Shown here one piece after another: positions 1 to 7,936 of a DNA stretch of 64,000 nucleotides; the stretch's first letter is position 1, and the number at the start of each line of letters is the position of its first letter. The notes under the pieces were generated by a model. It had not been told where the DNA came from. It ran no database searches and saw nothing but the letters and a program-made list of their open reading frames with translations. Where the stretch lies: positions 6,398,501 through 6,462,500 of the forward strand of contig NZ_CP108393.1 of the NCBI RefSeq assembly GCF_035961655.1. Direction: 5' to 3'. This DNA is from Streptomyces sp. NBC_01317 (GTDB taxonomy: Bacteria > Actinomycetota > Actinomycetes > Streptomycetales > Streptomycetaceae). Both the position numbers and the translations under genes were made by a program.

Positions 1-813
1 CAAGTGGCGGCGGTCCAGGGCGATGAGGCACGCCGCCGACTCCGCCTCCGCCAGCGCCGCCGGCGACACGCACGCCTCCGCCGCCGCCAGCGCCGGCGTC
101 GACACCGGCCACAGCGGCTGCGCCCGCTCCAGCGCGGCGATGGTCTCCGGCGCGGCCAGGACGTACCCGATGCGCAGGCCCGCCAGGCCCCAGGTCTTCG
201 TGAGGCTGCGGATCACCACCAAGCCGGGCACGTCGACGCGGCCGGACAGGGCCTGCGGTTCACCCGGCACCGCGTCCATGAACGCCTCGTCCACCACCAG
301 CGTCCGCCCCGGCCGGGCGAGCGAGGCGATCGCCGCCGCCGGGTGCAGGACGGACGTCGGGTTCGTGGGGTTGCCCAGGACGACCAGATCCGCGTCCTCC
401 GGCACCGCCGCCGGATCGAGCCGGAAGCCGTCCGACGCGCGGAGCAGCACCCGCCGTACGGTGTGCCCCGCGTCCCGCAGCGCCGCCTCCGGCTCGGTGA
501 ACTGGGGGTGCACGACCACCGGCCGCGCGACCCGCAGCGCCCGCGCCAGCAGGACGAACGCCTCCGCCGCCCCCGCCGTCAGCAGCACCCGCTCCGCCGG
601 CAGCCCGTGCCGCGCCGCGACCGCCGCGCGGGCCGCCCGCCCGTCGGGGTACGCGGCGAGGCCGCTGATCGAGTCCGCGATCCGGGCGCGCAGCCAGGCC
701 GGGGGAGTGCCGGTACGGACGTTGACCGCGAGGTCGATGAGCGCGCCGGAGCAGTCCCGTACCTCGGCGTCGCCGTGATGCCCGAGGTCATGCGTATCAG
801 CGCGCGTAGACAT
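1..813 (-). CDS. cobC: CobC-type threonine-phosphate decarboxylase (3' end cut by window edge)
   Basis: PLP-dependent aminotransferase-fold enzyme of the Rv2231c/CobC group. It is expected to make (R)-1-aminopropan-2-ol phosphate for the aminopropanol arm of cobalamin. 271 codons are visible and the stop lies beyond base 1. The PLP lysine is in RSLTKTWGLAGLRIGY. An upstream NPTNPT loop and the DEAF segment match class I/II aminotransferases of this type. The start is ATG at 813, giving MSTRADTHDLG. It is the last visible gene of the minus-strand cobalamin locus, about 170 bases after the CobE-like gene. The call rests on fold plus context; a histidinol-phosphate aminotransferase would look similar, but the location argues against it. 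Confidence 0.85.
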   Translation of the reverse strand, partial: MSTRADTHDLGHHGDAEVRDCSGALIDLAVNVRTGTPPAWLRARIADSISGLAAYPDGRAARAAVAARHGLPAERVLLTAGAAEAFVLLARALRVARPVVVHPQFTEPEAALRDAGHTVRRVLLRASDGFRLDPAAVPEDADLVVLGNPTNPTSVLHPAAAIASLARPGRTLVVDEAFMDAVPGEPQALSGRVDVPGLVVIRSLTKTWGLAGLRIGYVLAAPETIAALERAQPLWPVSTPALAAAEACVSPAALAEAESAACLIALDRRHL

Positions 814-984
814 GGCTGCCACAGGCCCGCTCGTAGTCGTACAGAGGGGGGTCGGCGGTTATGGGGGTCACCGGGCTCCTTCCGAATGCCCCGGGGTCAC
901 CGGGGCGTCACGACGCGCCCCGCGGTGTACCGCGTGGCCGCTGTTGTCTACCGTCTACACCTGCGCCGTGTCCAGGCCCATCCG

Positions 985-1416
985 TTACACCCGGCCCGGG
1001 TGGCGGGCGACCGCGCAGGTGGCGGAGGCGGCCCGGCCGGGGGGCCGTGAGGTCCGTTTCGGTACGAGGAGCTCGCCGCCACGGGCCAGCGCCGCGGCCT
1101 CCGCGACGGACGGCGTCCCGAGGGCGGCGAGCGCCGCCGGGGACGGATTCGGTACGGCGACTCCCGCGAGGAAGGCCGCCGGGTACCCCCGTACCGGCAC
1201 TCCGAGCCGCGCGGCGGCGGCCGTGATTCCCGTCTCACCGGCGCGGGTGTCGACGGTCGCCAGTTCTACGACGTCGTCCGCCACGAGCCCCGCCTCCCGC
1301 AGGGTTTCCTCGATCAGGCCGAGCATTTCCCCGGCGGGGACGCCCGCGCGGGCCCCGACGCCGACGACCAGCGGGGACCCCGGATGTGCGCGGGAGGGGC
1401 CCGATCGGCTAAGCAG
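985..1416 (-). CDS. CobE/CbiG C-terminal-type cobalamin biosynthesis protein (start uncertain)
   Basis: A small protein of the CobE/CbiG C-terminal family, which acts around precorrin-4/5 ring contraction in corrin synthesis. The conserved block SPLVVGVGARAGVPAGEML is followed by LIEETLREAGL and, later, VAVPNPSP. From SPLVV to the TAA stop at 985-987 there are 130 residues, normal for the free-standing domain. No ATG or GTG lies just upstream in frame. The nearest in-frame ATG (1327) would remove the conserved N-terminus. The ATG at 1424 is in another frame. The start drawn here, CTG at 1416, is only a guess. The 5' end overlaps the divergent ZIP gene, so either an odd start codon or a one-base error is possible. 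Confidence 0.6.
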   Translation of the reverse strand: MLSRSGPSRAHPGSPLVVGVGARAGVPAGEMLGLIEETLREAGLVADDVVELATVDTRAGETGITAAAARLGVPVRGYPAAFLAGVAVPNPSPAALAALGTPSVAEAAALARGGELLVPKRTSRPPGRAASATCAVARHPGRV

Positions 1417-1422
1417 GGGCCC

Positions 1423-2187
1423 ATGGCGGTCTTCGTCGCGCTCGGCGCGTTCCTCATGACCCTCTTCGGAGGCTGGACGGCACAACGCGTCACCGACCGC
1501 CGGCACCTCGTGCTGGGCCTGGCGGGCGGGCTGATGCTGGGGGTGGTCGGGCTCGACCTCCTGCCGGAGGCGATGCGCGCGGCGGGCGAGGAGATCTTCG
1601 GCGTACCGCAGGCCCTGCTGCTGTTCGTGGGCGGCTTCCTCGTCGCCCATCTGGTCGAACGGCTGCTGGCCGTCCGCCAGGCGTCGCACGGCGCGGACCC
1701 GAAGGAGAGCGAGGCGCTCGACGGCCACGACAGCCATGCCCACGCCCGCGTGCCGCAGGTCGGGCTGACGGCCGCCGCCGCGATGGTCGGCCACAGCCTG
1801 ATGGACGGTATCGCGCTCGGCGCGGCCTTCCAGGTCGGCGGGGGCATGGGCGCGGCCGTCGCGCTCGCCGTCGTCGCCCACGACTTCGCGGACGGGTTCA
1901 ACACGTACACCCTGACCAGCCTGTACGGGAACGACCGCCGCAAGGCGCTCACGATGCTCGTCGCGGACGCCGTCGCGCCGGTGGTCGGCGCCGCGTCGAC
2001 GCTGCTGTTCACACTCCCCGAGGAACTGCTCGGCAGCTATCTCGGGTTCTTCGGCGGCGCCCTGCTCTACCTGGCCGCCGCCGAGATCCTCCCCGAGGCG
2101 CACCACGACCACCCGGCGCGCTCCACGGTGCTGTGCACGATCGCGGGCGCGGCGTTCATCTGGCTGGTGGTGGGCATCGCCGGCTGA
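1423..2187 (+). CDS. ZIP-family divalent metal permease
   Basis: A 254-residue integral membrane protein of the ZIP (ZRT/IRT-like) family, which moves Zn2+ or related divalent metals into the cytoplasm. About eight hydrophobic segments are visible. The loop after the third holds a His-rich stretch (DGHDSHAHA). The fourth carries GHSLMDGIALG and the fifth HDFADGFN, which are the metal-binding motifs of the family. ATG 1423 with AGGGG five bases ahead is chosen; an ATG at 1384 has no ribosome site. It lies on the plus strand inside a minus-strand cobalamin locus, convergent with cobB (8 bases apart) and overlapping the CobE-like gene head to head. A role in cobalt supply is possible but only inferred. 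Confidence 0.85.
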   Translation: MAVFVALGAFLMTLFGGWTAQRVTDRRHLVLGLAGGLMLGVVGLDLLPEAMRAAGEEIFGVPQALLLFVGGFLVAHLVERLLAVRQASHGADPKESEALDGHDSHAHARVPQVGLTAAAAMVGHSLMDGIALGAAFQVGGGMGAAVALAVVAHDFADGFNTYTLTSLYGNDRRKALTMLVADAVAPVVGAASTLLFTLPEELLGSYLGFFGGALLYLAAAEILPEAHHDHPARSTVLCTIAGAAFIWLVVGIAG

Positions 2188-2195
2188 CGGGCACG

Positions 2196-3560
2196 TCATC
2201 CGGCACACCGCTCCACGAACCGCCGGGCCATCAGGGGTGTCGCGGCCCAGTGCGTGTGCAGATAGCTGGCATGCACCCCCCGCTGTACGAAGCCTTCGAG
2301 GCGCCGCTCCGGGTGCACCACCCCCCAGGCGGGCGCCGCGCCCGCGCCCGGCTCCAGCACCGTGCGGTGGAACTCGTGCCCCCGTACGCGCGTCCCCGCC
2401 ACCGCCAGCGCACTGTCACCGACGGCCACCGCCTCCCGGTAGCCGAGCGTCAGCCGCCCCGACATCCGCCCGTCGGCGTCCAGCACCCCGCACATCGGCT
2501 TCCCGTCCAGGGACCGTGCGAGATACAGCAGCCCCGCGCACTCGGCCGCCACCGGCGCCCCGGAGTGCGCCAGTTCCGAAACCGCCTTGCGCAGCCGCTC
2601 GTTGGCGGACAGCTCCGGCGCGTACACCTCGGGGAAGCCGCCACCGATCACCAACCCCCGCGTGCCGTCCGGCAGTTGTTCGTCCCGCAGTGGATCGAAG
2701 GGCACGACGTCCGCGCCGGCCGCCGTGAGCAGTTCGGTGTGTTCGGCGTACGAGAACGTGAACGCGGACCCGGCGGCCACCGCCACCACCGGCCGGGAGA
2801 GCCGGGAGCCGACCGGTTCGACCTCCGGGGACCACGGGGTCACGTCCAGCGCGGGCGCGCTGCGCGCCAGGGCCAGCAGCGCCTCCAGGTCACACCCGTC
2901 GCGCACCCGCCCGGCCAACTCCCGCATCGATCCCACCGCGTCCGCGTGGCGCTCGGCGACGGGCACCAGACCCAAGTGGCGGGAAGGCGTGGTGACGTGT
3001 TCGGTCCGCCGCAGCACCCCCATGACCGGTACGCCCGACTCGTCCAGCGCCTCACGCAACAGCAGTTCGTGCCGGTCCGAGGCGACCTTGTTGAGGATCA
3101 CCCCGCCGATCCGCACCTCCGGGTCCCAGGACGCGAAGCCGTGCACCAGCGCCGCCACCGATCGCGACTGCGACGAGGCGTCCACGACCAGCACCACCGG
3201 CGCGCGCAAGAGCTTCGACACCTGGGCGGTGGAGGCGAGTTCGCCCTGCCCGGACGCGCCGTCGTAGAGGCCCATCACCCCCTCCACGATGGCGAGATCG
3301 CACCCCGCCGCGCCGTGCGCGAAGAGCGGCCCGATCAGGGCCGTACCACTCATGTACGCGTCGAGGTTGCGCCCCGGCCGCCCGGGACCGCCCGCCGAGA
3401 CCGCGAGCGTGTGATAGCCGGGGTCGATGTAGTCGGGCCCCACCTTGTGGGGGGACACGGCGAGTCCACGCTCCGAGAAGGCCGCCATCAGCCCGGTCGC
3501 GACCGTGGTCTTCCCGCTGCCCGACGACGGCGCGGCGATCACCAGCCGGGGGACACTCAC
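2196..3560 (-). CDS. cobB: Cobyrinate/hydrogenobyrinate a,c-diamide synthase
   Basis: A 454-residue CobB/CbiA enzyme that amidates the a and c side chains of the corrin ring using glutamine and ATP. The N-terminal P-loop is APSSGSGKTT. HKVGPDYIDPGYH is the family signature after it, and IVEGVMGLYDG follows. The C-terminal class I glutamine amidotransferase has its nucleophile in AAECAGLLYL and a late histidine in GHEFH. The GTG start at 3560 overlaps the cobO stop as GTGA, so the two are probably translationally coupled. Length and domain order are normal. The late-cobalt or early-cobalt substrate cannot be settled from this protein alone. Confidence 0.93.
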   Translation of the reverse strand: MSVPRLVIAAPSSGSGKTTVATGLMAAFSERGLAVSPHKVGPDYIDPGYHTLAVSAGGPGRPGRNLDAYMSGTALIGPLFAHGAAGCDLAIVEGVMGLYDGASGQGELASTAQVSKLLRAPVVLVVDASSQSRSVAALVHGFASWDPEVRIGGVILNKVASDRHELLLREALDESGVPVMGVLRRTEHVTTPSRHLGLVPVAERHADAVGSMRELAGRVRDGCDLEALLALARSAPALDVTPWSPEVEPVGSRLSRPVVAVAAGSAFTFSYAEHTELLTAAGADVVPFDPLRDEQLPDGTRGLVIGGGFPEVYAPELSANERLRKAVSELAHSGAPVAAECAGLLYLARSLDGKPMCGVLDADGRMSGRLTLGYREAVAVGDSALAVAGTRVRGHEFHRTVLEPGAGAAPAWGVVHPERRLEGFVQRGVHASYLHTHWAATPLMARRFVERCAG

Positions 3561-4156
3561 CACTCGATGCCCCTCTGGCCCTTCTGCCCCGCGTCCATCG
3601 GGTGCTTGACCTTCGTCATCTCCGTGACGAGGTCCGCGAACTCCACCAGTTTCTCCGGGGCGTTGCGGCCGGTGACGACCACATGCTGGGTGCCGGGCCG
3701 GGTACGCAGCACCTCGATCACCTCGTCCGTGTCCACCCACCCCCAGTGCAGCGGGTACATGAACTCGTCCAGCACGTACAGCTTGTGGGTCTCCGCCGCC
3801 AGGTCGCGCTTGACCTGTTCCCAACCCTCCCGCGCCGCCTCCTCGTTGGACAACTGGCTGTCGCGCTGCACCCACGACCAGCCCTCGCCCATCTTGTGCC
3901 AGGCGACCGAACCGCCCTCGCCGCTCGCCCCCAGCACCTTGAGCGCCTGCTCCTCGCCGACCTTCCACTTCGCCGACTTCACGAACTGGAACACCCCGAT
4001 CGGCCACCCCTGCGTCCACGCGCGCAGCGCCAGCCCGAACGCCGCCGTCGACTTGCCCTTGCCCACCCCGGTGTGGACGAGGACGAGCGGGCGGTTGCGG
4101 CGCTGACGGGTGGTGAGCCCGTCGTCCGGTACGGTCTCCGGCTGTCCCTGCGGCAT
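3557..4156 (-). CDS. cobO: Cob(I)yrinic acid a,c-diamide adenosyltransferase
   Basis: A 199-residue CobO/CobA-type (BtuR family) ATP:corrinoid adenosyltransferase that transfers the 5'-deoxyadenosyl group to reduced cobalt. The P-loop variant HTGVGKGKST, the FVKSAKW block, the LYVLDEFMYPL strand and VVVTGRNAP match the family. ATG at 4156 overlaps the chelatase stop by one base (TAATG), and its own TGA overlaps the cobB GTG. It is therefore the middle gene of a tightly coupled trio. Length is typical. Confidence 0.95.
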   Translation of the reverse strand: MPQGQPETVPDDGLTTRQRRNRPLVLVHTGVGKGKSTAAFGLALRAWTQGWPIGVFQFVKSAKWKVGEEQALKVLGASGEGGSVAWHKMGEGWSWVQRDSQLSNEEAAREGWEQVKRDLAAETHKLYVLDEFMYPLHWGWVDTDEVIEVLRTRPGTQHVVVTGRNAPEKLVEFADLVTEMTKVKHPMDAGQKGQRGIEW

Positions 4157-6144
4157 TACGCGGCCCTCCGTCGGTTGCCCTGTACGTCCCTGACCAGGCC
4201 GGCGATGCTGTCGGCCCGCAGATCGTCCAGCGTGATGCACGTGCCTCCCAGATCGCCGGCGAGTGTCCCGGCGAGCCCGAGCCGTACGATCCCCGACTCG
4301 CAGTCCACGACCACCGACGCGGTCCCCTCCGACGCGTGCAGCCGCGCGGCGCGCGCCGCGAGCGCGACCGGATCCGCGCCGCCCGTCGCCCGTCCGTCGG
4401 TCACCACGACGAGCAGCGGCCGGCGCGCGGGATCCCGCAGCCGCTCCACCCGCAGCACGTCGTGGGCCTTCAACAGCCCCGCGGCCAGGGGCGTCCGGCC
4501 CCCGGTGGGCAGCGACTCCAGCCGCGCCGCCGCGGCGTCCACGGACGACGTCGGGGGCAGTGCCACCTCGGCGTCGTTGCCCCGGAAGGTCACCAGCCCG
4601 ACCTTGTCGCGCCGCTGGTACGCGTCGAGCAGCAGCGAGAGCACCGCGCCCTTCACCGCGCTCATCCGCCGCTTGGCGGCCATGGACCCGGAGGCGTCGA
4701 CCACGAAGAGCACCAGATTGCCCTCGCGCCCCTCCCGAGTGGCCTGCCGCAGATCGTCCTTGCGTATGACCAGACCGGCCCCGCTGCGACCACGCGCCCG
4801 CTGGTGCGGGGCGGCGGCCTGCACGGTCGCGGCGAGATGCAGCTTGGTCAGCGCACCCCGGGGCCGGCGTGACCCGGTGGTCCTGCCGTGCTCGGTGCGT
4901 GCCCGCGAGCGGCGCCCGGCGGCCCCTTCCCCGAGGCCGGGAACGCTGAGCATTTTTGTACGGTACGGCTCACCGGCCCGCACGGCGGCCTGCTCGCCAC
5001 CCCCGCCCCCGGGCCGCGGCGACGCGGCGGGCGCGTCGTCGCCCTCCTCGGACCCCGAGTCCTCCGGCGCGTCGGGCCCACCCTCAGGCGCAGGCCCGCC
5101 CCCGGGCCCATCGGGATCGGGATCGTCGTCCTCGCCCTTGAACTCCTCCAACGTGTCGTCGAGCTTGTCCTGATCAAGTCCGGGCGCGTCGAACGGATTG
5201 CGCCGCCGCCGGTGCGGCAACGCGAGCAGCGCGGCCTGCCGGACGTCCTCGGCGAGCACGTCCGTACGCCCGGCCCACGCGGCCAGCGCCGTCGCGGTCC
5301 GCGCCATCACGATGTCGGCGCGCATCCCGTCCACCTCGAAGGCGGCGCAGGTGGCGGCGATCTGCAACAAGGCCGCGTCCCCGAGCCGTACGTCCGACAG
5401 CAGCGCCCGCGCGGCAACGATCCGCTCCCGCAGCGCACTCTCTTCCTCGGCCCAACGCCCCGCGAATCCGGCCGGATCGTCGTCGTAGGCGAGCCGCCGC
5501 CGTACGACCTCGACCCGCGTCTCGGGCTCCCGCGACGCGGCGACCTCCACGGTCAGCCCGAACCGGTCGAGCAACTGCGGCCGCAGCTCGCCCTCTTCGG
5601 GGTTCATCGTCCCGACGAGCAGAAACCGCGCGGCATGCCGTACGGAAACCCCTTCACGCTCGACGTACGAGGCGCCCATGGCGGCGGCGTCCAACAGGAG
5701 GTCGACCAGGTGATCGTGGAGCAGATTCACCTCATCCACGTACAACACCCCACGATGGGCATCGGCAAGAAGCCCCGGCTCAAAGGCCTTCACGCCCTCC
5801 GACAGGGCCCGCTCGATGTCGAGCGCCCCCACAAGCCGGTCCTCCGAGGCCCCGACGGGCAACTCAACCATCCGCGCGGGCCGCAGAGCACCCGGCCCCA
5901 CCTCATGGGGCCCATCAGGACACAACGGATCAGGCAGGGCGGGATCACAACTGAACCGGCACCCACCCACCACCTCAACCTCGGGCATCAACGCGGAGAG
6001 CGCCCGCACGGCAGTGCTCTTGGCGGTGCCCTTCTCACCCCGAACCAGCACACCACCCACCGCCGGACTGACGGCGTTCAACAGCAGCGCGAGCCGTAGA
6101 TCGTCCATTCCGACGACAGCGGTAAACGGGAAAGGGGTACTCAT
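4156..6144 (-). CDS. Putative cobaltochelatase, ChlI/ChlD-type AAA+ and VWA fusion
   Basis: A 662-residue fusion of a magnesium-chelatase I-like AAA+ domain and a D-like von Willebrand A domain. It is expected to be the ATPase partner of CobN in inserting cobalt into hydrogenobyrinic acid a,c-diamide. Walker A is RGEKGTAKST and Walker B is VLYVDEVNLLHDHLVD. A linker rich in Asp, Gly and Pro follows at about residues 350-395. The VWA MIDAS motif is DASGSMAAK. The ATG at 6144 has a good AAGGAG site. A CobN gene is not visible and probably lies outside the window. The 247-base gap ahead of this gene holds a long inverted repeat, unlike the tight junctions downstream. Confidence 0.88.
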   Translation of the reverse strand: MSTPFPFTAVVGMDDLRLALLLNAVSPAVGGVLVRGEKGTAKSTAVRALSALMPEVEVVGGCRFSCDPALPDPLCPDGPHEVGPGALRPARMVELPVGASEDRLVGALDIERALSEGVKAFEPGLLADAHRGVLYVDEVNLLHDHLVDLLLDAAAMGASYVEREGVSVRHAARFLLVGTMNPEEGELRPQLLDRFGLTVEVAASREPETRVEVVRRRLAYDDDPAGFAGRWAEEESALRERIVAARALLSDVRLGDAALLQIAATCAAFEVDGMRADIVMARTATALAAWAGRTDVLAEDVRQAALLALPHRRRRNPFDAPGLDQDKLDDTLEEFKGEDDDPDPDGPGGGPAPEGGPDAPEDSGSEEGDDAPAASPRPGGGGGEQAAVRAGEPYRTKMLSVPGLGEGAAGRRSRARTEHGRTTGSRRPRGALTKLHLAATVQAAAPHQRARGRSGAGLVIRKDDLRQATREGREGNLVLFVVDASGSMAAKRRMSAVKGAVLSLLLDAYQRRDKVGLVTFRGNDAEVALPPTSSVDAAAARLESLPTGGRTPLAAGLLKAHDVLRVERLRDPARRPLLVVVTDGRATGGADPVALAARAARLHASEGTASVVVDCESGIVRLGLAGTLAGDLGGTCITLDDLRADSIAGLVRDVQGNRRRAA

Positions 6145-6242
6145 GGGGCTCCTTGGAGTGCGGTCAGTACGTGTCGGACTACCGGCGGCAGGTGGCTGCT
6201 CAACCCCCACCGGCGCGAGGGGGTCGGGGTCGGAGGAGGCAT

Positions 6243-6307
6243 GGGTGTCCGGACGTAAAGCGTCGCAACTCGCGCGAAGCGCGGTGAGGATAGCAGTCCG
6301 GACACCC
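6243..6307 (-). promoter_or_regulatory. 12-bp perfect inverted repeat between cobQ and the chelatase gene
   Basis: GGGTGTCCGGAC at 6243-6254 pairs perfectly with GTCCGGACACCC at 6296-6307. Inside the 41-base loop a second hairpin, CGCGC-GAA-GCGCG (6271-6283), can form. The element is the only structured part of the gap that separates cobD-cobQ from the chelatase-cobO-cobB group. It could be a terminator or attenuator for cobQ, an operator, or part of the 5' leader of the chelatase transcript. There is no U-tract. Confidence 0.55.
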
Positions 6308-6391
6308 GTGCCTCCGTAGGCCCCGGCCCCCGCCCCCGGCGACGTACCCGAGCCCAACGCGCCCCCGACAACGCGCCCCCGCCGGACGGCG

Positions 6392-7936
6392 TCACGGCGC
6401 ACCCGGCGGAATGAACGGCAGCCCCCCAGGAGCGCCCCCCTCGATCAGCCGCCACAACGCATCCGTGTCCGCGTGCTCCTCCACCAGGTCCCCCAGCAGA
6501 TCGAGCTGTTCCTCCCGCAGTGCCCCGAAGCTCGTGTCCGGCGCCGGTACGAACCGCCGCCCCGCCTCCCGCGCGACCTCCACGAGGAACCGCCGCCGGA
6601 ACGCGTCGTTCTCCAGCACCCCGTGCCAGTGCGTCCCCCGCACAGAACCCACCCGGCACCCGTCCAGCGCCACCCCGCCCCCGTCGGAGACGAACGCCGG
6701 GCCGCCGCCGACCTCCGCGACCCCGTGGTGGATCTCGTACCCCTCCACAGGCTCACCGAGGGCGACGCCCACCGGCCGCCCCAGCGTCTTCTCGCGCGCG
6801 AACCGCACCCGTACCGGCAGCAGTCCCAGCCCCGCCACAATCCCGGCCCGCGACTCCACCTCGTCGTCGATCAGCTCGCCGAGCACCTGGTAGCCGCCGC
6901 AGATGCCCAGCACCGGGCGACCCGACGCCGCCCGCCGCGCCACCGCGTCCGCGAGCCCGCGCTCCCGCAGCCAGGCCAGGGCGCGCACGGTGCCGCGGGT
7001 GCCGGGTATGACGACCAGGTCCGCGTCGGCCAGTTCCTCCGCCCGGTCCACGAACCGCACCACCACACCCGGCTCCGCCGCCAACGCGTCCACGTCGGTG
7101 AAGTTCGACATCAGCGGTACGGCGCACACCGCGACGCGCAGGACGTCCTCGCCGTACGGAACGGACGCCGCGGACTCCCGTACCGACCCGCGGAGCGACA
7201 CCCGCAGCCCGTCCTCCTCGTCGATGCCGAGGCCGGGCCGCCACGGCAGCACACCGAGGGTCGCCCGCCCGGTCAGCCCGCGCAGCATCTCCAACCCCGG
7301 TTCCAGCAAGGACACATCGCCCCGGAACTTGTTGACGACGTACCCCGCGACCAGCGCCTGGTCCTCGGCGCTCAGCAGCGCCGTCGTCCCGAAGAACGAG
7401 GCGAAGACCCCGCCCCGGTCGATGTCCCCGACCACGACGACCGGCAGGCGGGCGGCGCGGGCGATGCCCATGTTCACGATGTCGGTGCGGCGGAGGTTGA
7501 TCTCGGCGGGGCTGCCGGCGCCTTCGCAGATCACGGCGTCGTACGTACGGCGCAGCTCGGCGAGGCACTCCAGTACGGTCCCCAGCAGCGCTTCCTGGCG
7601 GCCCCCGTGGTAGCCCCTGGCGCTCATCTCGCCCACCGGGCGCCCCATGAGGACCACTTGACTGCTCCGGTCGCTGCCGGGCTTCAGCAGTACGGGGTTC
7701 ATCAGCGCGGTCGGCTCGATACGGGCGGCCTGCGCCTGCATGGCCTGGGCCCGGCCGATCTCGGCGCCTTCGCGCGTCACGAACGAGTTGAGGGACATGT
7801 TCTGGCCCTTGAAGGGCGCGACGTTGACACCTTGCCGCACGAGCCACCGGCAGACGCCCGCGGTGACGACGCTCTTGCCCGCGTCGGAGGTGGTCCCGGC
7901 GATGAGCACCCCACCCCCCACCCCGTCCCGCCTCAC
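6392..7936 (-). CDS. cobQ: Cobyric acid synthase
   Basis: A 514-residue CobQ enzyme that amidates side chains b, d, e and g of adenosylcobyrinic acid a,c-diamide. The N-terminus has the P-loop-like GTTSDAGKS and PFKGQNMSLNSFVT. CEGAGSPAEINL and VVGDIDRGGVFASFFGT follow, all diagnostic for CobQ. The C-terminal amidotransferase has GICGGYQVLGE with the Cys nucleophile and HWHGVLEND. The GTG start at 7936 overlaps the cobD stop as GTGA. Length is normal. Confidence 0.95.
   Translation of the reverse strand: MRRDGVGGGVLIAGTTSDAGKSVVTAGVCRWLVRQGVNVAPFKGQNMSLNSFVTREGAEIGRAQAMQAQAARIEPTALMNPVLLKPGSDRSSQVVLMGRPVGEMSARGYHGGRQEALLGTVLECLAELRRTYDAVICEGAGSPAEINLRRTDIVNMGIARAARLPVVVVGDIDRGGVFASFFGTTALLSAEDQALVAGYVVNKFRGDVSLLEPGLEMLRGLTGRATLGVLPWRPGLGIDEEDGLRVSLRGSVRESAASVPYGEDVLRVAVCAVPLMSNFTDVDALAAEPGVVVRFVDRAEELADADLVVIPGTRGTVRALAWLRERGLADAVARRAASGRPVLGICGGYQVLGELIDDEVESRAGIVAGLGLLPVRVRFAREKTLGRPVGVALGEPVEGYEIHHGVAEVGGGPAFVSDGGGVALDGCRVGSVRGTHWHGVLENDAFRRRFLVEVAREAGRRFVPAPDTSFGALREEQLDLLGDLVEEHADTDALWRLIEGGAPGGLPFIPPGAP

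Noticed and set aside
4..1050. Plus-strand open frames opposite cobC
   Set aside because: Arg-rich shadow translations with no domain; the minus strand encodes the PLP enzyme.
1314..2012. Alternative minus-strand frame starting at ATG 1424 for the CobE-like gene
   Set aside because: It is in a different frame from the conserved block and ends at 1314; it would need a frameshift, noted only as a possibility.
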